Made by a program: the position numbers and the translations under genes. The notes under the pieces were generated by a model. It saw only the letters and a list, made by a program, of their open reading frames with translations, made no database searches and was not told the origin of the DNA. A stretch of DNA of 8,672 nt from Spirochaeta sp. UBA2779 (lineage in GTDB: Bacteria > Spirochaetota > Spirochaetia > DSM-2461), in assembly GCA_002352375.1 (NCBI GenBank), contig DEIH01000032.1, positions 1 to 8,672 on the forward strand, in the 5' to 3' direction. Positions 1 through 5,185 of the stretch are shown here, one piece after another (the first letter of the stretch is position 1; each line of letters opens with the position of its first letter).

Positions 1-29
1 TTAGACCGTATCAACAAGCCTCAACCCTC
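1..29. repeat. 29-bp direct repeat, copy 1
   Basis: This stretch begins TTAGACC and ends CAACCCTC. It recurs at 130-158 with a single difference (G versus A at the eighth base). It sits at the very edge of the window, so its left neighbour is unseen. In copy 2 the first seven bases are also the outer end of a palindrome arm, so copy 1 is probably preceded by another palindrome arm outside the window. No protein-coding role is evident. The family is not recognised. Confidence 0.85.
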
Positions 30-38
30 CCATAGACA

Positions 39-136
39 GGTGTAATTTGAATGATACTGCAGAAATTGCCGCATATTATGAAAGGCGAAGCCGTAAATAT
101 ATCGGGCAATTTCTCTGCAGTATCTCAAATTAGACC
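39..136. repeat. Long imperfect palindrome (hairpin-forming element)
   Basis: The left arm (39-76) and right arm (99-136) are near-perfect inverted complements. They pair as GGTSTAATTTGA (12 bp, one mismatch), then GATACTGCAGA (11 bp), then AATTGCC (7 bp), then ATAT. An extra AT lies at 51-52 in the left arm, and two extra bases lie in the right arm near 113-115, giving asymmetric bulges. The loop carries its own GGC-GAA-GCC mini-hairpin at 84-92; the GCGAAGC core is known as an unusually stable DNA hairpin. No T-run follows on either strand, so it is unlikely to be an intrinsic terminator. It could be a MITE/REP-like element, a recombination site folded from single-stranded DNA, or a structured RNA. 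Confidence 0.8.
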
Positions 137-158
137 ATATCAACAAGCCTCAACCCTC
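130..158. repeat. 29-bp direct repeat, copy 2
   Basis: This is the second copy of the repeat at 1-29, with 28 of 29 identical bases and a start-to-start distance of 129 bp. Similarity stops sharply after the terminal CAACCCTC: copy 1 continues CCATAGACAGG and copy 2 continues TATAAGATCC. Its first seven bases pair with the left arm of the palindrome at 39-136. The sharp boundary suggests a discrete repeated unit, either a tandem duplication or a dispersed element, not gradual drift. Confidence 0.85.
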
Positions 159-265
159 TATAAGATCCTGAAAAGAATAGCTCTTCTTCCGTAACGAATC
201 AAATACGCTTTAAATATAGAAACCTCACAATCTCAGCTTGACCCTCTCCATGCCTGCCCCTCATT
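159..265. other. Non-coding leader upstream of the GH18 gene
   Basis: This is the rest of the 265-bp non-coding left end. No convincing gene is seen on either strand. An AT-rich patch, TTTAAATATAGAAA (near 209-222), could contain a -10 element, but I see no matching -35. A TTGACC at 238-243 lies 18 bp before CATTAT (262-267), which overlaps the GH18 start codon, so it is a poor promoter for that start. The promoter of the downstream gene is therefore not assigned. Confidence 0.5.
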
Positions 266-1318
266 ATGGCGACCGTGAAGTTTTATTATATTGTTCTATC
301 TTTTTTATTACTGCTAAATACTGCTGTTTTTCTTCCAGCATTCGAGGCTGGAGCCTACATTCCCGCTTACCGATTACAATTCTTACCTGGAGCTGAAAAT
401 ACCCTCGGACGCCCCGCATCTGATCCTGCTCCCGGCTCATGGTATGGACATCTGGCATCAGCCCCGGAAAACAGTTTGAAAAATAACTGGTATGAAGAAA
501 ACTGGTCTATGAAAATTGCCAGGGGGTTTGACACTTTTTATCTTCACATTCCTCTTGATGAAAACTTTTTTAACGGCAGTTCGCCGGACTTCAGGCAAAT
601 CTCCTATCTTGAATCACTTATCAAAGACAATCCGCCCCGGGTTTATCTTTCGTTAATCGGAGAATCATCTGATTTCATGTCAGTGGAAGGTACTGAAAAA
701 AAGATTGAACGAATTGTTCAACGACTGGCGGCACTCACGAGAAAGTTCAATCTGGCCGGGATAGACATCGATTGGGAGTTTCCTGCTTCACCAAGAGGGA
801 ATGAGAAAGATGAAATTAACATGCTGGCTGCCTTGTTGGAGAAAGAGCTTCCTGAAGGAACAGTGCTCTCCTTCGCTGTAAGCCGTTGGAGACTGCCGGA
901 TGCCAAACTTTTCAAACTTGCCGATGAGATACATCTGATGGCTTATGACGGATACGGAAAACATTCTACATTTGAATCCGCATTGGCAGATGCTGAAACA
1001 GTGATGACAAGGTACAAAATCATGCCTGAGAAACTGATACTTGGTATCCCCTACTACGGCCGAAACTTCAATTCCCGATCTGACGGTTACTGGAAAGAGA
1101 CAAAGAACTATTCTGAAATTGTGAGGGACTTTTCTCCTGACCCTTCAGATGATATTGCAGGTGATTATTTTTTTAACGGACGCTCAACCGTAGTAAATAA
1201 AACAAAGTGGGCGATGGGAAATTCTCTAGGTGGAATATTTGTATGGGAACCTTTTTACGATGCCGTTGGAGAAAAATCTCTCACTGAAGAGATTCACCGG
1301 GTATTAACTGAGAATTAA
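266..1318 (+). CDS. Secreted glycoside hydrolase family 18 (chitinase-like)
   Basis: This is predicted to be an exported enzyme that cleaves beta-1,4-linked GlcNAc-containing glycans by the substrate-assisted GH18 mechanism. Residues 6-25 form a hydrophobic signal segment, with probable cleavage near residues 25-30. The catalytic strand reads AGIDIDWEFP (164-173), with Glu171 as the acid/base and Asp169 and Asp167 retained. The first Asp of the DxxDxDxE motif is Ala164. Further GH18 landmarks are MAYDGYG (225-231), GIPYYGRNF (260-268) and GGIFVWEPFYD (322-332). At 350 residues it is a single catalytic domain with no carbohydrate-binding or cell-wall module, so the substrate (chitin, chitooligosaccharide, peptidoglycan or N-glycan) cannot be told. 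ATG 266 is the first start after an in-frame TGA at 239, but it has no visible Shine-Dalgarno sequence. The last 38 bp overlap the 3' end of the opposing YaiI-family gene. Confidence 0.88.
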   Translation: MATVKFYYIVLSFLLLLNTAVFLPAFEAGAYIPAYRLQFLPGAENTLGRPASDPAPGSWYGHLASAPENSLKNNWYEENWSMKIARGFDTFYLHIPLDENFFNGSSPDFRQISYLESLIKDNPPRVYLSLIGESSDFMSVEGTEKKIERIVQRLAALTRKFNLAGIDIDWEFPASPRGNEKDEINMLAALLEKELPEGTVLSFAVSRWRLPDAKLFKLADEIHLMAYDGYGKHSTFESALADAETVMTRYKIMPEKLILGIPYYGRNFNSRSDGYWKETKNYSEIVRDFSPDPSDDIAGDYFFNGRSTVVNKTKWAMGNSLGGIFVWEPFYDAVGEKSLTEEIHRVLTEN

Positions 1319-1748
1319 GAAGTTTATCCAGTGCTGCGGCAAAGTTATGACTGTCCTGCTTGCTGTAACCGCGCTTTGATTTTTTTGCAATTCCGCCCTT
1401 CCGAATGGCCTTCATCAACTCAGCCTCCTCGGCTCGATCCCTGAGCTCTCGAATATTCCAGAGTTTCCCCCGGTCGTTTAGAACCGTTACCCCTTTTTCA
1501 ACAAGCCTGATACCCAGGGGGAAATCCCTAGTCAGTGCAATATCACCCTCCCGGGAATCCATAGCAATCCGATTGTCAGCCTCACCGGATCCATGGGGAA
1601 CCAGATTCATCTCTGCACCCCGCTCCCCAACTTCCGGAATCACCCGGTCGGCAACAACCACAACCTGCAGCCCCCGGCGTCCATGAGCTCTCAAGACTAT
1701 TTCCATTGCCTTTCGCGGACATGAATCACCATCGATCCAAAACTTCAT
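1281..1748 (-). CDS. YaiI/YqxD family protein (UPF0178, DUF188)
   Basis: This is a small cytosolic protein of 155 residues, the usual length for the UPF0178 family. The N-terminus MKFWIDGDSCPRKA matches the family signature WxDxDxCP. The GSGEADNRIAMDSREGDIALTRDFPLG region (about 53-79) corresponds to the conserved DNxI...GDxVIT.DxPLA block, and residues 132-143 to the QxxxxFAxxL tail. The fold is PIN-nuclease-like with conserved acidic residues, but the biochemical function is not established. The ATG overlaps the manA stop codon as ATGA, and a GGAG lies 7 nt upstream within manA, so translation is probably coupled and the two genes form an operon. A seven-A run at 1380-1386 is an ordinary Lys-Lys stretch. 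The 3' end overlaps the convergent GH18 gene. Confidence 0.88.
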   Translation of the reverse strand: MKFWIDGDSCPRKAMEIVLRAHGRRGLQVVVVADRVIPEVGERGAEMNLVPHGSGEADNRIAMDSREGDIALTRDFPLGIRLVEKGVTVLNDRGKLWNIRELRDRAEEAELMKAIRKGGIAKKSKRGYSKQDSHNFAAALDKLLNSQLIPGESLQ

Positions 1749-2959
1749 CGATTTACTCCGGCAAAAGCAACACGTCCGCTACCTGAAATTATAATACTCT
1801 CAGCTTTCCATGGGATAAAAGCACTCTCTCCACGGTGAAGTTTCAATTGAGATACTCCATCTTTCAGCAGAAGTTTTCCCTCCAGATTCAGGATGATTTT
1901 CGGTCCGCTTTTTGAAGGTAGTGAAAGACTTTTATCTTTATTGAAATCCGCCAAACCCAGAGAGAATTCCCGGGTTGGTGTCTTGAAATATCTTATTCCA
2001 CTGGAATCATACCCCTCAGGCCTGAGGATTCCAGGAATTGATGATTCAAATTTGAGAACTTTCATTAATTCAGGAATATCAATATGTTTCTTTGTCAGGC
2101 CGCCCCTGAGAACATTGTCCGAATTAGCCATCAGCTCCAATCCGAACCCATCAAGATAGGCGTGCAGTGTACGAGCCGGCTGGTAAAGAGCTTCCCCGGG
2201 CTGGAGAACAGCAACATGAAGGAAAAGAGGTGCCAGAGCACCGATATCCCCCGGGAAAGAAGAAGCCAAGTGAGAAACCCACTTCCGTTGAAGAATATCC
2301 CAGCAACTTCGGACATCACAGGAAATATCACAGGCAGAATCCAGTAGTTTGTGAGTGGTTTGTTCATCCAGGGAGAGAATTCCCTCAAAGAAATCTCTCA
2401 GAGCATCAGAGGGATCTATCTTAACGGCATTCTCAACTCTGCGAAGTAGATCTTTAAGTTTCCCAATCTCCCTGAATTCCGAAAAAGAACTCAGAATATC
2501 TGCGGGTTTTCGGAAACCGATCATCGCTGTGAACTCGGTAATCGCCATGATAATTTCAGGTTTATGGTTATCGTCACGGTAATTTCTCTCAGGGGCATCC
2601 CGGGGTATACCCGCATTATCTTCTCTTTTAAAACCATCCTCAGCCATTTTTTTTGAAGGATGAGCTTGAATAGAGAGAGATTCACCGGCAGCAAGCAGCT
2701 TGAAAAGATAGGGAAGACGGCCATAATCCCGACTGATATCAGGCCCGAGAGTATCTATTTCATGGGCTGAAATGAAATCCGAGAGGTTTAAAGAACCCAT
2801 TTCATCTATGTGTGAGGGAGCCTGGGGATGAGCCCCCATCCACATTTCTGCAAATGGTTTACCTTCAGGATTTTCAACTCCCAGAAAATCGGGTATATAG
2901 TGTGAATCTCCCCATGCATAATCCCGAATTTGATTTGAAAGCTTATAAAATGATTTCAT
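1745..2959 (-). CDS. manA: Mannose-6-phosphate isomerase, class I
   Basis: This is a cytosolic Zn enzyme that interconverts mannose-6-phosphate and fructose-6-phosphate, linking mannose use to glycolysis and supplying mannose-6-P for GDP-sugars. From the ATG at 2959 it has 404 residues (E. coli ManA has 391). The family landmarks run in order: NQIRDYAWG (9-17), EMWMGAHPQAPS (38-49), SIQAHPSKK (96-104), NHKPE (131-135), LHAYLDG (265-271) and ELMANSDNVLRGGLT (275-289). The predicted Zn ligands are Gln98, His100, Glu135 and His266, and the active-site Arg is Arg285. The frame is open back to a GTG at 3019, but those 20 extra residues are not conserved and would run into the divergent transporter gene, so ATG 2959 is preferred. 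An AAGGAG lies 14 nt upstream, a spacing discussed with the leader ORF. It is first in an operon with the YaiI-family gene. Confidence 0.93.
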   Translation of the reverse strand: MKSFYKLSNQIRDYAWGDSHYIPDFLGVENPEGKPFAEMWMGAHPQAPSHIDEMGSLNLSDFISAHEIDTLGPDISRDYGRLPYLFKLLAAGESLSIQAHPSKKMAEDGFKREDNAGIPRDAPERNYRDDNHKPEIIMAITEFTAMIGFRKPADILSSFSEFREIGKLKDLLRRVENAVKIDPSDALRDFFEGILSLDEQTTHKLLDSACDISCDVRSCWDILQRKWVSHLASSFPGDIGALAPLFLHVAVLQPGEALYQPARTLHAYLDGFGLELMANSDNVLRGGLTKKHIDIPELMKVLKFESSIPGILRPEGYDSSGIRYFKTPTREFSLGLADFNKDKSLSLPSKSGPKIILNLEGKLLLKDGVSQLKLHRGESAFIPWKAESIIISGSGRVAFAGVNR

Positions 2960-2979
2960 AAGCTCATTATAAACTCCTT
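2956..2979 (-). promoter_or_regulatory. Shine-Dalgarno plus three-codon leader ORF overlapping the manA start
   Basis: On the minus strand AAGGAG (2979-2974) is followed after 6 nt by ATG AGC TTA TGA (2967-2956), a complete Met-Ser-Leu-stop ORF. Its TGA overlaps the manA ATG as ATGA. The only good Shine-Dalgarno sequence thus fits the mini-ORF (6 nt) better than manA itself (14 nt). This arrangement would suit termination-reinitiation. It could equally be a chance frame, with the ribosome using manA directly at long spacing. Confidence 0.45.
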
Positions 2980-3006
2980 GAACACCATACGGCCATAGTC
3001 TGCTTG

Positions 3007-3015
3007 TGTTATTAT
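3007..3015 (+). promoter_or_regulatory. Possible extended -10 promoter of the MFS gene
   Basis: TGTTATTAT fits the TGn plus TATTAT extended -10 pattern. No good -35 is seen 16-18 bp upstream. A transcript starting 6-7 nt after the element would begin at about 3021-3022, i.e. at the ATG of the transporter gene, predicting a leaderless mRNA. This agrees with the lack of a Shine-Dalgarno sequence. The same AT-rich core could also serve manA on the opposite strand. Confidence 0.35.
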
Positions 3016-3021
3016 TCACCG

Positions 3022-4320
3022 ATGAACACGATGAAATCCCGGGATAAAATTACCCTGATATTACTTGTTTTAATGTCGGTATTCCTCTTTGCCGACCAGC
3101 GCATCATGTCGGCAATACTTCCTGAGATCAGTGCAGAATACAACATTGACGCAAAGATGCTGGGATTCATCGGTTCGGCCTTCACCCTTGTGGGAGCCCT
3201 TATGAGTATGGGTTTCGGCTGGTTTACCGACAGGATTTCCCGGAAAATGCTTTTAATTATCGTTGTTGCTGTAGGTGAGATACCCTGTTTTCTAACAGGT
3301 TTTGAATTTTTCACTCAAAATACCGCTTCATTTGTTCTCCTCAGAATTCTTACCGGTATCGGAGTCGGTGGAATATACCCGCTGACATTCAGTCTGATTG
3401 GTGATTATTTTTCCGAAGATCATCGGGCCACCGCTTCAGCATTCATGGGAATGGCCTGGGCCATCGGCATGATAGGAGGCCCGGCAATTGCCGGATTCAT
3501 TGCCCCTGCGTCAGGATGGCGCCTGCCGTTTATTATTGCAGCAGCCCCTAATTTTCCACTTGTTCTTCTCTTTGCCGTTATTGCCCGAGAACCCCGCAGG
3601 GGTAGAGCTGAAGCCGAATTGGCCGGTCTTGAGGACTACAATCCGAAAATCACCTTCGATGATTTTAAAAAGATATTCAGCAGTAAAACAAATATCTATA
3701 CTTTTATTCAGGGAATCCCTGGAACAATTCCCTGGGGAGTCCTGGGTTACTGGCTCATCTTTTTCCTGGAAACAGAGCGGCATCTGCCCAAGGAAACAGC
3801 CACAATGGTTTTCACCGTTATGGGAGCAGGAACTATAATCGGGGCCATCCTGTTTGCATTCTGGGGAGAATACCTGTACAAGAAGAAACCGGCCTATATG
3901 CCGATTATGGTTGGTATCGGAATACTCCTGGGGATTATACCTGTCATCATCACATTGAATGCCCCCATAGGTAATGTCAGTTATTACTATATTCTTTCAT
4001 TTCTCGCCGGTTTTCTTGTTTCCACCGCTTCGGCCAATGTAAAAGCCATACTGATGAACGTAAACGCACCGGAACGCCGGGGCAGCGTTTTTGCCGTATT
4101 CAACATTACCGACAACCTGGGACAGGGCTTCGGTCCGGCTATCGGGGGAGTTATGATGGCCTCAAGTTCCCTGCTCTTTACTTTGAATTTCGCCACTCTC
4201 TGGTGGATTCCATGCGGGCTGCTGTTCATGCTCATTGCCCGGAATCTGGGAGCCGACAGGAACGCATTGAAACATGAGATGGAGAAAAAGGCTGAAATTC
4301 TGCGCGAAAAGAAATTCTGA
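3022..4320 (+). CDS. Major facilitator superfamily transporter (12 TM, spinster-like)
   Basis: This is an inner-membrane secondary transporter of 432 residues with about twelve hydrophobic segments (roughly 9-27, 46-68, 78-98, 104-125, 139-161, 168-188, then six more from 228 to 406). The loop between TM2 and TM3 carries motif A as GWFTDRISRK (66-75). TM1 has ADQRIMSAILPEI (24-36), resembling the D-R containing TM1 of spinster-type MFS proteins. TM4-TM5 show LLRILTGIGVGG and GGPAIAGF. In the second half, ERRGSVFAVFNITDNLGQGFGP (351-372) is a typical MFS block. A basic cytosolic tail ends the protein. The substrate cannot be read from sequence. Possible starts are TTG 3004, ATG 3022 and ATG 3031, none with a Shine-Dalgarno sequence; 3022 fits the possible promoter. 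It is divergent from manA and ends 2 bp from the convergent hydrolase gene. Confidence 0.88.
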   Translation: MNTMKSRDKITLILLVLMSVFLFADQRIMSAILPEISAEYNIDAKMLGFIGSAFTLVGALMSMGFGWFTDRISRKMLLIIVVAVGEIPCFLTGFEFFTQNTASFVLLRILTGIGVGGIYPLTFSLIGDYFSEDHRATASAFMGMAWAIGMIGGPAIAGFIAPASGWRLPFIIAAAPNFPLVLLFAVIAREPRRGRAEAELAGLEDYNPKITFDDFKKIFSSKTNIYTFIQGIPGTIPWGVLGYWLIFFLETERHLPKETATMVFTVMGAGTIIGAILFAFWGEYLYKKKPAYMPIMVGIGILLGIIPVIITLNAPIGNVSYYYILSFLAGFLVSTASANVKAILMNVNAPERRGSVFAVFNITDNLGQGFGPAIGGVMMASSSLLFTLNFATLWWIPCGLLFMLIARNLGADRNALKHEMEKKAEILREKKF

Positions 4321-4322
4321 GT

Positions 4323-5123
4323 TTAATCATCGAACCAGTTGATTACCTCATCCATGGCCAGTTCCCTGCTTCCGGGATTGGGTTCATAGGGTATGTAATG
4401 TCCACAGCCTGGAAGTTCAATAATTTTATACTCTGTATTCAACTCAGACTCGAGAATTCTTTGCCCATTTTTACCGATAACCGTATCATTTTCGCCGAAT
4501 AGTGCCAGAACCGGCTGAGAAACTTTCGAAAGTTTCCTTTCGGTGACATTCTGCAGATGTATTAAATCAGCCAGGGGCCGCATCCATATCCAGCTCCAGT
4601 ACTCGGAACCCAGGTAGGCATCATCATCATCGTCCCTTTCATCAAAAAATTTGTATGCGGGGTTGGTTTTCCAGGGATATGGACGCTTTTTAATCATTAG
4701 AGAGAACAGCTTGAAGAACATCATCCCCGGCTTTCGTATTCCCAGAAGAGGGGCCATCAAAGCTATTTTTCCCACGGGGTTTTCAACAGCCAGATCCAGA
4801 GCAAGTAATCCGCCCATGGAATGCCCGAGAATACAGACTTCTTCATAACGGGAGGAAAGGTTCTTCCACTCATCTGAAATCTGTCGGCGCCAGTCTGAAA
4901 CACCTGTTTTACTGAAATCAGCTCCGCATGTCCCATGTCCACTAAGCCGAAGAACCCGGACATCCCACCCGGCATCCCTGAGACGTATGGCTGGATAAGC
5001 CATCTCTCCGGGATATCCTGTAAAGCCATGCAGACACAGTACAACCCGAGAATTCCCGTTTGAATACTCTATGGGCCGGGCACATCGTCTGACAGGACAG
5101 ATTTCTTTCTTATTTCTGTTCAT
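4323..5123 (-). CDS. Alpha/beta hydrolase (carboxylesterase / monoacylglycerol lipase-like)
   Basis: This is a 266-residue cytosolic serine hydrolase with no signal peptide. The oxyanion-hole region is LHGFTGYPGEM (31-41) and the nucleophile elbow is GHSMGG with Ser102. The catalytic Asp213 lies in FGENDTVIG, and His242 in PGCGHYIPYEP. HGFTG plus GHSMGG and a short helical cap (about 125-190) resemble Est30-type carboxylesterases and monoacylglycerol lipases (the serine aminopeptidase S33 / Hydrolase_4 family). The likely substrates are short-chain esters or monoglycerides, inferred from the family only. The cap has an unusual acidic run, DERDDDDD (161-168), encoded by near-identical GAT/GAC codons. 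AGAGGG 4 nt before the ATG is a fair ribosome-binding site. It is divergent from the kinase-like/BON gene across 62 bp and convergent with the MFS gene; no terminator fits in the 2-bp gap. Confidence 0.9.
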   Translation of the reverse strand: MNRNKKEICPVRRCARPIEYSNGNSRVVLCLHGFTGYPGEMAYPAIRLRDAGWDVRVLRLSGHGTCGADFSKTGVSDWRRQISDEWKNLSSRYEEVCILGHSMGGLLALDLAVENPVGKIALMAPLLGIRKPGMMFFKLFSLMIKKRPYPWKTNPAYKFFDERDDDDDAYLGSEYWSWIWMRPLADLIHLQNVTERKLSKVSQPVLALFGENDTVIGKNGQRILESELNTEYKIIELPGCGHYIPYEPNPGSRELAMDEVINWFDD

Positions 5124-5154
5124 TTATCCCTCTTTAGTGGCACATCAGGATAAG

Positions 5155-5166
5155 TGGTATTATAAT
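5155..5166 (+). promoter_or_regulatory. Probable promoter of the kinase-like/BON gene
   Basis: TGGTATTATAAT holds an extended -10 (TGn-TATTAT, 5155-5163) overlapping a perfect TATAAT (5161-5166). The -35 region (TGGCAC at 5138-5143) is a poor sigma-70 match, as is usual with extended -10 promoters. The start site should fall near 5170, giving a short leader that just contains the AGGAGG at 5175-5180. The minus strand of the same core also reads TATAAT (5164-5159), so it may drive the divergent hydrolase gene too. Confidence 0.55.
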
Positions 5167-5185
5167 AAAATAACAGGAGGGACTT

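Noticed and set aside
39..136. Intrinsic transcription terminator
   Set aside because: The stem is long and bulged, and no T-run follows it on either strand.
1..158. CRISPR array (29-bp direct repeats)
   Set aside because: Only two copies are seen, 100 bp apart, and the interval is a palindrome, not a spacer of 30-40 bp. No cas genes are nearby.
233..252. Third, degenerate copy of the repeat (AGCTTGACCCTCTCCATG)
   Set aside because: It shares ACCCTC and CCAT with copy 1, but overall similarity is partial and needs a gap. Chance cannot be excluded.
1380..1386. Seven-A slippery site in the YaiI-family gene
   Set aside because: It encodes Lys residues in a basic stretch, and the frame is intact and full length. 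There is no downstream structure or alternative frame product of interest.
1338..1386. Terminator for the GH18 gene ending in the T-run at 1380-1386
   Set aside because: Only a 5-bp CAAAG/CTTTG stem with a loop of about 30 nt can form, too weak to support a terminator.
2960..3019. GTG at 3019 as the manA start
   Set aside because: It adds 20 residues unlike the ManA family, lacks a ribosome-binding site and would overlap the divergent transporter's 5' end. ManA proteins normally begin just before the NxIxxYAWG block.
5138..5150. Sigma-54 promoter (TGGCAC)
   Set aside because: The -24 half is present, but the required TTGC[AT] -12 half is absent at the correct spacing.
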